Origin: Bog-473 sp036502025
GTDB taxonomy: Bacteria > Actinomycetota > Acidimicrobiia > Acidimicrobiales > RAAP-2
DNA: 20,778 nt
NCBI GenBank assembly: GCA_036502025.1
Contig: DASXZJ010000040.1
Coordinates: 1-20,778 of the forward strand
Reading direction: 5' to 3'
Shown here: one piece after another, positions 6,051 to 12,952 of the stretch
Layout of the letters: every line of letters begins with the position of its first letter
Numbering within the stretch: position 1 is the first letter of the stretch
Notes under the pieces: model-generated
Told to the model about the DNA's origin: nothing
The model's input: only the letters and a program-made list of their open reading frames with translations
Databases searched by the model: none
Made by a program: the position numbers and the translations under genes

Positions 6051-8207
6051 ATGAAAATGGACACGGCCGCGGCGGACGTGCTTGTCGTCTCTCCCGAACC
6101 CCGCCGCGCCGCGCCGCCGGTGGAGTTGCCGTTGCGAGGTGTCCTCTTCCTGGCCACCGTGGTCCTGGTGGTGGTCGGTATGCGGGCGCATGCCCGCGGT
6201 GGGGTCGACCCGGTCAATTCGGTCGCCTTCGTCCTCAGCACCGTGTGGGCCTTGGTGGGCTTGCTCGGGGTTCGTGGGTCCGCGTCCCAGGCGACCCCGA
6301 CGCGTTCTCCGTCGCTCTCCGTGCTCATCGGGATCGATGCGCTCGCGGCCGCCCTGGCGCTGGCCATGGGCCGGTTGGCCGAGAGCGGGACGACCGCTTC
6401 GGGCGGCGCGGCCAGAGCGACGGCCACCGTGGCTGCGGTCCTGGTGACGGCCATCTCCTTTCACCTCCTCCTGTCGCTGCCCGACGGTCGCCTGCCGGCG
6501 CGGGCCCGGCGAGGAGCCGTGCTGGTGGTGTACGTGGCGGCGCTGGGCACCGGCCTGGTGCTGGCGCTGCGGCACCAGCCCTTTTCACTGCAGGAGGGAG
6601 CCATCAGCTGGTCACTCGCCGCGGCGGCGGCCCTCGTCCCCCTTCGGCTCCGGTATGCCCAGGTACTCGGCCACGACCGGGAGCGGATGCAGTGGTTCGG
6701 CATCGGTGTGGTGCTGGCGGCCTCGATGGCCCTGTTGGCCTCCGTCCTGCATCTGCTGATCGGATGGCCCGGACCCCTCGGTGCGGTGACGGCCGGCGCG
6801 ACCGTGCTCATCCCGCTCGGCCTCCTGGCGGGGGAGCGGGGTCGACTGGCTCCCCACGGCGGTCGCCTCCTGGTCCAGGTCCTCTCCATCTTCGGCTTCG
6901 TGGTGGTGGTCTCGGCCATCTATCTCGTAGTGGTCCTCGGCCTCGGTCACGCCCCCAAGGGATCGGCGGACCGCGACGTCCTGGCGCTGTCGATGGTGGC
7001 GACCGGGGTGGCGGCCCTCGTGTTCGTCCCGGCCCGCGACCGCTTCCTCGCCTCGGCGACCCGCTACGTCTACGGGGCCCGTCAGGCGCCCGATGAGGTG
7101 CTGCGCACCTTCGGCAGCCGATTGACCCGGGCCATCCCGATGGACGAGTTGCTGTTGCAGCTGGCCGAGTCCCTGCGCAAGACCATGGGCCTGGTGAGCG
7201 CCGAGGTCTACACCGGTATGGGGGATGTTCTCGAGCGGGCCGCCTCGGTACCGGACGCCGGTCCACGTTCGATCGTGGTGAGCTCCCGCGAACGACCGGT
7301 GGTGACACGCGCCGGCGTGTCGGGGAGCGCATGGGTTTCGGTGTGGTTGCCCGCCCTCCTCGATGGGCGGGAGGGCGCACAACTCCGGGTGGCCCCGATC
7401 AGCCACGCGGGTGAGCTTCTCGGGTTGGTGGTCGTCGAGCGGCTGGCCGACGCGGATTCCTTCTCCGAGGACGATGATCGGGTGCTGACCGATCTGGCGC
7501 GACAGGTCGGGTTGGCCTTCCACAACTCACAGCTGGACTCGGCGCTCCAGACGACACTCGACGAATTGCGCAACCAGACGGTCGAGCTCCGGGAGTCACG
7601 GGCCCGCATCGTGGCCAGTGGCGATGCCGAGCGCCGCCGAGTCGAGCGCAACCTGCACGACGGCGCCCAGCAGCACCTGGTGGCTCTGGCGGTCAATTTG
7701 CGCCTGGCGCGGGACACCATCGTCGAAGACCCCTCGGGTGGCGCGGAGCTGCTCGACCAGCTGGTCGGCGAGGTGCAGGAAACGATCCAGGAGCTGCGGG
7801 AGCTGGCCCACGGCATCTACCCTCCGCTGCTGGTCGACAACGGTCTCCTCGAAGCCTTGAAGGCCGCCGCCAATCGCAATCCGTTGCCGGTCGACGTGGT
7901 GGCCGAGAGCATCGGGCGGTACTCCCCTGAGATAGAGGCCGCGGTGTACTTCTGCTGTCTCGAAGCGCTGCAGAACGCCGCCAAGCACGCCGCCGACGCC
8001 AGGGTGGAGGTTCGACTCTGGGAGGAGTCAGGGGGTCTGCTGTTCTCGGTGAGTGACGACGGCCCGGGCTTCGAGCCCGAGAAGGCTCGCCGCGGCCACG
8101 GGTACATCAACATGGCCGACCGCCTGGGGGCCATCGGGGGCACCGCGCGTTGGGAGTCGGCGCCTGGCCAAGGTTCGACCGTCCGGGGCTCGGTACCGCT
8201 GCTCTGA
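6051..8207 (+). CDS. NarL-type membrane sensor histidine kinase with GAF domain
   Basis: The 718-residue kinase has about nine or ten membrane helices in residues 28-326, a GAF-like domain at about 345-495, a HisKA_3 dimerisation domain with phospho-acceptor His536 in RNLHDGAQQHL, and a C-terminal ATPase domain with Asn642 in the N box (EALQNAAKHA) and DDGPGF as the G1 box. The large membrane part without a clear extracellular domain suggests that it senses something in or at the membrane; the GAF domain may bind a small ligand. ATG at 6051 follows a G-rich stretch (6031-6038) that is a rather distant ribosome site; the frame stays open further back into the ATPase gene, which I treat as read-through of a shadow frame. 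It is third in the operon with the cyclase. Likely targets are the cyclase receiver and the NarL-type regulator just downstream on the other strand. Its gene ends tail to tail with the receiver-only gene, 20 nt apart. Confidence 0.92.
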   Translation: MKMDTAAADVLVVSPEPRRAAPPVELPLRGVLFLATVVLVVVGMRAHARGGVDPVNSVAFVLSTVWALVGLLGVRGSASQATPTRSPSLSVLIGIDALAAALALAMGRLAESGTTASGGAARATATVAAVLVTAISFHLLLSLPDGRLPARARRGAVLVVYVAALGTGLVLALRHQPFSLQEGAISWSLAAAAALVPLRLRYAQVLGHDRERMQWFGIGVVLAASMALLASVLHLLIGWPGPLGAVTAGATVLIPLGLLAGERGRLAPHGGRLLVQVLSIFGFVVVVSAIYLVVVLGLGHAPKGSADRDVLALSMVATGVAALVFVPARDRFLASATRYVYGARQAPDEVLRTFGSRLTRAIPMDELLLQLAESLRKTMGLVSAEVYTGMGDVLERAASVPDAGPRSIVVSSRERPVVTRAGVSGSAWVSVWLPALLDGREGAQLRVAPISHAGELLGLVVVERLADADSFSEDDDRVLTDLARQVGLAFHNSQLDSALQTTLDELRNQTVELRESRARIVASGDAERRRVERNLHDGAQQHLVALAVNLRLARDTIVEDPSGGAELLDQLVGEVQETIQELRELAHGIYPPLLVDNGLLEALKAAANRNPLPVDVVAESIGRYSPEIEAAVYFCCLEALQNAAKHAADARVEVRLWEESGGLLFSVSDDGPGFEPEKARRGHGYINMADRLGAIGGTARWESAPGQGSTVRGSVPLL

Positions 8208-8227
8208 TCGGGGTGACTCGGGTTGCC

Positions 8228-8620
8228 CTACCGGGTGATGAAGCTGCCTGAGTCCCTCTCTTGCCACAGGTTGTGCAGGGTGTCGGCCGCCAGACGTTCC
8301 TTGTTCACGTAGGCGTGGGCGCCGCTGGTAGCGGCGTCCGGCGGGAGGTCCCCGACGTCGTAGGTCGAGCACAGGACCACCATCACATCAGGGTGGGTGG
8401 CCACGATCCGCCGGGTCGCCTCAATACCGTTCATCTCGGGCATGTTGATGTCCATGAGGACGACGGCTGGGTTCAGCTCGTCGGCCATGGAGATGGCTTC
8501 GGCCCCGCTGGCGGCCTCGCCGATCAGATCGAACTCCGTGGAGCGCCGCAACACCGCCTTGACCGCCGATCGGAAGGGTGCCTGGTCATCCACGACCATC
8601 ACACCGAGCGGCCCGTTCAT
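8228..8620 (-). CDS. Stand-alone response regulator receiver protein
   Basis: The 130-residue protein is a receiver domain and nothing more: acidic pair Asp11/Asp12, phospho-acceptor Asp57 in VLMDINMPEMNG, Ser85 at the switch position and Lys107. No DNA-binding or enzymatic output follows. The ATG has no obvious ribosome site. It is downstream of the NarL-type regulator gene by 63 nt, a gap that contains a perfect 14 bp palindrome. Receiver-only proteins commonly act as phosphate sinks, phosphorelay intermediates or through protein contacts; here I infer that it takes phosphate from the neighbouring kinase. Which role applies is not visible. Confidence 0.88.
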   Translation of the reverse strand: MNGPLGVMVVDDQAPFRSAVKAVLRRSTEFDLIGEAASGAEAISMADELNPAVVLMDINMPEMNGIEATRRIVATHPDVMVVLCSTYDVGDLPPDAATSGAHAYVNKERLAADTLHNLWQERDSGSFITR

Positions 8621-8666
8621 CGGTTCATCATCGCATGGTCCGTTCGCACACCCGATGGTGCTGCCA

Positions 8667-8680
8667 CACCCCGCGGGGTG
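8667..8680. promoter_or_regulatory. Perfect 14 bp palindrome upstream of the receiver-only gene
   Basis: CACCCCGCGGGGTG reads the same on both strands. It lies between the stop of the NarL-type regulator gene and the start of the receiver-only gene. There is no T-run after it on either strand, so an operator or processing hairpin is more likely than a terminator. GC-rich palindromes can also arise by chance in this base composition. Confidence 0.35.
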
Positions 8681-8683
8681 AGG

Positions 8684-9370
8684 TCAGCTACCCCCGGGAT
8701 CGCTGAGGTACACCAAGACGGCCTTGACGCGACGGTTGACTTCCTTCTCTTCGGTGAGCCCCAACTTGGAGAAGATGGAGTTGGTGTGCTTCTCCACCGC
8801 GCGCTCGGAGACCTGGAGGGCCGAGGCGATGGCCGCGTTGCTCTTGCCCTGCGCCATCTCCCCGAGGATCTCGAATTCACGGGGCGTGAGCCAGGACAGA
8901 TCCGACCGGCGCCGCGTCGAGCGCGCTTCGATGAGCTCGTCCACCACCTGGGGGTCGATCATCGACCCACCGTGAGCCACGGTGCGAATCGCCTGAGCCA
9001 GCTCGTCGACGCCCGCCACCCGCTCCTTCAAGAGATAGGCCCGCCCCGCCGAACCTGTCTCGAGGAGAGCCAGCGCGTAGGCGGGCGCCTTGAACTGGCT
9101 GAGCACGACGACGCCCACCTCGGGACGGTTCTCCCGCAGCCACGAGGCGGCCTGGATGCCCTCGTCCGTACCGGTCGGAGGCATCCGGATGTCGGTGACC
9201 ACCACGGTTGGAGACTGCGCTTCAACCAGCGAGAGGAGTTCCGGGAGGTCACAGGCGGTTCCGACCAGCTCGAAGCCGTCGTTCGCGTCAATGATCCGGG
9301 AGATTCCCTCCCGCAGCAGCGCATTGTCTTCAGCCAGTGCGACCCGGATCGACTCCATGTGTTCGGTCAC
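8684..9370 (-). CDS. NarL/FixJ-family response regulator
   Basis: The 228-residue protein has a receiver (about 8-125) with Glu14/Asp15, phospho-acceptor Asp60 in VVVTDIRMPP and Lys115, then a LuxR-type helix-turn-helix at about 158-215 (LTPREFEILGEMAQGKSNAAIA...VEKHTNSIFSKLGL), intact including the recognition helix. Its receiver is strikingly like that of the fused cyclase: both have TDIRMPP followed by a longer loop and EGI, GVVVLSQF, GSAG and YLLK. I infer that both are served by the same kinase at 6051. The start is GTG 9370; ATG at 9358 is an in-frame alternative and neither has a strong ribosome site. As a DNA-binding output it is the best candidate regulator of the divergent promoters in this locus. 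Confidence 0.93.
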   Translation of the reverse strand: MTEHMESIRVALAEDNALLREGISRIIDANDGFELVGTACDLPELLSLVEAQSPTVVVTDIRMPPTGTDEGIQAASWLRENRPEVGVVVLSQFKAPAYALALLETGSAGRAYLLKERVAGVDELAQAIRTVAHGGSMIDPQVVDELIEARSTRRRSDLSWLTPREFEILGEMAQGKSNAAIASALQVSERAVEKHTNSIFSKLGLTEEKEVNRRVKAVLVYLSDPGGS

Positions 9371-9446
9371 GGTAGCGCGCCGTACTTCCGCAGAGCATGT
9401 CCTGGCTACCGACCCGCGTTGGAGGCGTCAGGGATAGCCACCTCAC

Positions 9447-9905
9447 TCAGGCTCTTCGTCTCCGTGCCTCGCGGCGATGCGCTGTCCCGGCCAGCCACAC
9501 GGAGATGAGCAGGATCAACATCCCGTCGACGGCATGGAACCCGCCGACCCACTTGTTGCTGTCGCCGCCGTTGGCCAGAGCCGGCTGAGCCGCCATGGCG
9601 AGGGCGGCCAGGAGAAGGGCACCGACAACGGTCCGGCGGGACTCGCGAGCGGCCAGCGCCACGAGGAACAGAACGACGGCGACGACGCCGAGCACCGTGC
9701 CCAGGGCTCGATGCGGATCGAAGCTGCTCGCGTTGGCCACCTGGGCGGCGTGGTCGCCGAAGACGCCGACGCCGGCCAGGAACACCTGCACCAGGACGGC
9801 CAGCACGAAGAGGCCGCTCAAGTAGGCGTACACCTGGTCGACGCCGCGTCGCCATGCGGCGAGGTCGTTCTCCCTACCAGTCACAATCTCCGGGCTGACC
9901 GTCAC
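9447..9905 (-). CDS. Small four-helix membrane protein (resembles DUF6220)
   Basis: The 152-residue protein has four hydrophobic helices at roughly residues 28-48, 68-86, 91-109 and 122-142, with conserved-looking small motifs: FLAGVGVFG at the end of helix 1, HRALG before helix 2 and VGGFHAVDG before helix 4. This pattern recalls the DUF6220 family of actinobacterial membrane proteins, an assignment from memory and not from a search. The histidines placed at helix ends could hold a haem or metal, but that is only a thought. GTG 9905 has GGGAGG 9 nt upstream. It is transcribed away from the permease region and towards the regulator genes, 76 nt before the NarL-type regulator gene, so it may be the first gene of that leftward group. 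Confidence 0.78.
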   Translation of the reverse strand: MTVSPEIVTGRENDLAAWRRGVDQVYAYLSGLFVLAVLVQVFLAGVGVFGDHAAQVANASSFDPHRALGTVLGVVAVVLFLVALAARESRRTVVGALLLAALAMAAQPALANGGDSNKWVGGFHAVDGMLILLISVWLAGTAHRREARRRRA

Positions 9906-10165
9906 TGGATCGAACCTCCCTCACCGGCAGCCCACGGGGGCCTGCCTCCTGGTGATCTGATTGAACCAATTGGCTCGCTCTAGACCAAGGGCGCCTTCCC
10001 CACCAGAAGAGTGGTGCTGACACCACCCCGTGCCCAGGACGGGGCGGATGCTGACACCCTTGGACAAGTTCACGTTCCCGGCGAGACTGAAGGGGAGGTA
10101 TCGGCACACCGGGCGCAGGAGGTAACTCAGGCTGTGAGGAAGCACGTACTCGCTGGTGCCCGACC
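9906..10165. promoter_or_regulatory. Regulatory stretch between the membrane protein and the permease scar
   Basis: No gene is visible here. The stretch holds a perfect CCAATTGG palindrome (9966-9973), a 16 bp dyad GTGGTGCTGACACCAC (10011-10026), a hairpin CCCCGT/ACGGGG (10026-10044), and a second copy of TGCTGACACC (10049-10058). Further right is only G/A-rich sequence. I did not find a convincing -35/-10 pair. Confidence 0.5.
10011..10058. repeat. Direct repeat TGCTGACACC flanking a GC-rich hairpin
   Basis: The 10-mer TGCTGACACC occurs at 10015-10024 and 10049-10058, 34 bp apart from start to start. The first copy is part of a perfect 6 bp dyad (GTGGTG, CTGA, CACCAC). Between the copies lies a 6 bp perfect stem with a 7 nt loop. 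A related TGCTGACAGG is at 3774-3783 in the other divergent promoter. This looks like a binding site for a dimeric regulator. Confidence 0.45.
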
Positions 10166-10332
10166 GTGAGCAAGGGGCTGTTCAGGGTCACCTGGTACCG
10201 CTCTCGCGCCACCGTCAAGCAGCGCTGGGGTGGGTACATCCGGGGGCGGCGCCGGGGCCCGACGCCGTCGCGGCCGTGCCGGGACGAATCGCGGCTCGGA
10301 CGCCCACGGCCGTACTGCTGCGGTCCGAGTGA
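10166..10332 (+). pseudogene. Deletion scar of an FtsX-like permease gene (start joined to end)
   Basis: The first 24 codons from GTG 10166 read FRVTWYRSRATVKQRWGGY, the usual beginning of these permeases (compare MKVAWYRFRVTFRRRWSGY in the gene just downstream). From about 10264, in a different frame, the sequence reads AVAAVPGRIAARTPTAVLL and ends RSE with TGA at 10330-10332. This matches the last residues of the downstream permease (IVAAIPGRMAARTPTALML, then RAE and stop). The middle, some 800 codons in the intact paralog, is missing. The junction lies between about 10239 and 10264. Read in the frame of the GTG the scar gives a 68-codon frame whose TGA overlaps the next ATG as ATGA, so translation of the remnant might still feed the next gene. 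It is a third permease copy in this window and clearly non-functional as a transporter. Confidence 0.82.
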
Positions 10333-10368
10333 GCTGGACTCGATGATCCACATGACGGGTGAGTCGCC

Positions 10369-12951
10369 ATGAAGTCCCAGGTGATGAAAGTGGCCTGGTA
10401 CCGCTTCAGGGTCACCTTCAGGCGACGATGGAGCGGATACCTCTCATTGGCGCTCTTGATAGGGCTGATCGGAGGTCTCGCCCTGGGTGGTGTGGCGGCC
10501 GCTCGGCGCACGCAGTCGTCGTTCTCCACGTATGTGGGCAGCACCAATCCGTCGGATCTCAACATGTCGATCTACAGCGGTACCGGTCCGCCCGGGTCGG
10601 GCCTCAGCTACACGCCGGCTCTCACCAGACAGATCGGGCACCTTCGGTACGTGCGTCACTCGAGAGTCGGACTCGTCCTGAATGGGTTTCTCCTGGGGGC
10701 GTCCGGGGCGCCTCGCCTCAATGAGGCAGGCAAGGTGTACCCGGTCGCCAGCCCTGACGGCCTCTTCTTCAATCAGGACCGCGCCACGGTGACCCAGGGC
10801 CGGATGGCCAACCCCGACAACTCCAACGAGATCATGATGACGGCTTCGGCGGCGCGGTTACTTGGTCTTCATCTGGGTCAAATCGTGCCCTACGGCTTCT
10901 ATACAAATGGGCAAGAGAGTTTGCCCGGGTTTGGCACTCCGGCGGTCCATCCAGGGATCCGGGTCGAAGCCAAGCTCGTGGGTTTTGCCGTTTTCAGCTC
11001 GAGCATCGTCGAAGACGACATCGACAAGTTCCCCACTTTCGTCGTCTTCACCCCGGCCCTCGCAGACAAGGTGTTGGCCGACGGCGCGCAGTCGTTCTCA
11101 TCGGCTGCCACCTACGGCGTTCAGGTGGAGAGCCCCGGTCGCCATCTTCCCGCCGTCGAGCAGGAACTCGGCGGCGTCATCCCAGGGGATGCGACCTTCA
11201 GTCTGCATGCCGTGGCACCGGTGGCCGCCAAAACGGATCGAGCTATCAAGCCGATATCCATTGCGCTCGGAATGTTCGGAGGCGTGGCCCTTTTGGCCGC
11301 TCTGTTAATCGCGACGCAGTCCATCTCGCGCCGGCTTCGCAGCGGTATCGATGACTTGACGGTCCTACGGGCGCTCGGGGCCGACCCGGTCACGACGACG
11401 GCCGATGGGCTGATCGGGATCTTGGGCGCCATCGTGCTGGGATCCCTCCTGGCGGCCTTGGTGGCTCTCTGTCTCTCACCCCTGTCACCACTGGGACCGG
11501 TTCGCGCCGTGTACCCGTCCCTGGGCCTCTCCGTCGACTGGGCGGTCTTCGGTCTGGGTGAGGCAGTGCTGATGGTCGGCCTCAGCACCATCGCGGTCGT
11601 GCTTGCGGCAAGAGGCGCGCCACACCGGGCGGCGCAACGATCTCGCCTGGCTTCTGCCACCGGCTCAAAGGTCGTGCAAGCGGCGTCGGGCGCGGGCCTT
11701 CCGGCCTCCGCCGTAGTGGGAGTACGCATGGCACTTGAGTCGGGTAGTGGGCGCACTGCCGTTCCCGTGCGCTCGGCCTTGCTGGGTACCGCCCTGGCCG
11801 TGATCCTTGTGGTGTCGACGGTCACGTTCGGTAGCAGCCTGCAGACTCTGGTGAATCGGCCCGCCCTCTACGGGTGGAATTGGACGTACATGCTCAATCA
11901 GGTGGGGGCCGGGAGCGCCGGCATCCCTCCACAGGCGCTCTCGGCGCTGCAGCGAGATCCCGATGTCGCGGCGGCCACCGGAGTCAACTACAACGATGTG
12001 TACCTCGATGGCCAGAGCACCCCCTTCATCTTTGGAGATCTGAACGCCTCGATCACGCCGCCAATCCTCAGTGGTCATGCTCTGGAGAAACCAGATCAGA
12101 TCGTGCTCGGTGCGGCGACGATGGCAGCACTGCACAAACGGTTGGGAGACACCGTGGTCGTGTCCTACGCATCGAGCAAAAACGGTCCCGCGTACATACC
12201 GCCGACCCACCTGGTCATTGTCGGTACGGCCACCATGCCCGCCGTTGGATTCGCCAGTCTTGTTTCTGATCACACTTCGATGGGCAACGGCGCGCTCGTT
12301 CCGGACAGCATCATCTCGGCGCGCTTCCAGAACGCCGTCAGTACTCCCTATCGCACTCTCAACGGGCCCAATCTCGTGTTCGTACGGATCCGTGCGGGAG
12401 TTGCTCCATCGGCGGGGCTCGCCAACCTGCGGCGAATCGCCGCTTCGGCCAACCGGGACTTTGCTCTCGTGCCCGGTGGTGCTGGTCTGGGCAACACCGT
12501 TATCGTCCAAGGCGTCCAGCGTCCGGCTGAGATCGTTGATTACCGGACCATTGGTTTCACTCCCGCCCTGCTGGTGGCTGCGCTGGCCATCGGGGCGGTT
12601 GTCGCCCTGGCCCTCACCCTCATGACCTCAGTCCGGCGGCGGCGGCGTGACCTCGCCCTCCTCAAGACGCTCGGCTTCACCCAGCGGCAGCTGGCCGCGG
12701 CCGTCGCTTGGCATGCGTCCGTATCCGCGTTGATCGGGGTGGTGATCGGTGTACCGATCGGCATCATTCTCGGGCGATGGCTCTGGGATCTCTTCGCCCG
12801 ACTGATCTACGCCGTCCCCCAACCGACCGTGCCGGTGGCGTCGGTGGCTCTCGTGGCCCTCGGCGCCCTCGTCCTGGCCAACATTGTGGCCGCCATTCCC
12901 GGGCGCATGGCGGCCCGGACGCCGACGGCACTGATGCTGCGCGCCGAATGA
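10369..12951 (+). CDS. FtsX-like ABC transporter permease, full length
   Basis: The 860-residue protein has one helix after the basic WYRFR segment (about 20-42), a large extracellular domain (about 45-290), a first FtsX block of three helices (about 293-415), another helix near 468-488, a second extracellular domain (about 490-725) and a final three-helix FtsX block (about 733-855) containing the typical RRRRRDLALLKTLGFTQRQL and ending MAARTPTALMLRAE. It should sit in the cytoplasmic membrane with a MacB/LolD-type ATPase; the ATPase at 5249 is the only one in the window. ATG 10369 has GGGTGAG 7 nt upstream; ATG 10384 is an alternative. The gene shows more A/T-ending codons than its neighbours, including TTA at residues 164 and 313, a hint of separate history. 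Its stop lies 1 nt from the stop of the convergent oxidase gene. Cargo unknown. Confidence 0.93.
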   Translation: MKSQVMKVAWYRFRVTFRRRWSGYLSLALLIGLIGGLALGGVAAARRTQSSFSTYVGSTNPSDLNMSIYSGTGPPGSGLSYTPALTRQIGHLRYVRHSRVGLVLNGFLLGASGAPRLNEAGKVYPVASPDGLFFNQDRATVTQGRMANPDNSNEIMMTASAARLLGLHLGQIVPYGFYTNGQESLPGFGTPAVHPGIRVEAKLVGFAVFSSSIVEDDIDKFPTFVVFTPALADKVLADGAQSFSSAATYGVQVESPGRHLPAVEQELGGVIPGDATFSLHAVAPVAAKTDRAIKPISIALGMFGGVALLAALLIATQSISRRLRSGIDDLTVLRALGADPVTTTADGLIGILGAIVLGSLLAALVALCLSPLSPLGPVRAVYPSLGLSVDWAVFGLGEAVLMVGLSTIAVVLAARGAPHRAAQRSRLASATGSKVVQAASGAGLPASAVVGVRMALESGSGRTAVPVRSALLGTALAVILVVSTVTFGSSLQTLVNRPALYGWNWTYMLNQVGAGSAGIPPQALSALQRDPDVAAATGVNYNDVYLDGQSTPFIFGDLNASITPPILSGHALEKPDQIVLGAATMAALHKRLGDTVVVSYASSKNGPAYIPPTHLVIVGTATMPAVGFASLVSDHTSMGNGALVPDSIISARFQNAVSTPYRTLNGPNLVFVRIRAGVAPSAGLANLRRIAASANRDFALVPGGAGLGNTVIVQGVQRPAEIVDYRTIGFTPALLVAALAIGAVVALALTLMTSVRRRRRDLALLKTLGFTQRQLAAAVAWHASVSALIGVVIGVPIGIILGRWLWDLFARLIYAVPQPTVPVASVALVALGALVLANIVAAIPGRMAARTPTALMLRAE

Positions 12952-12952
12952 A

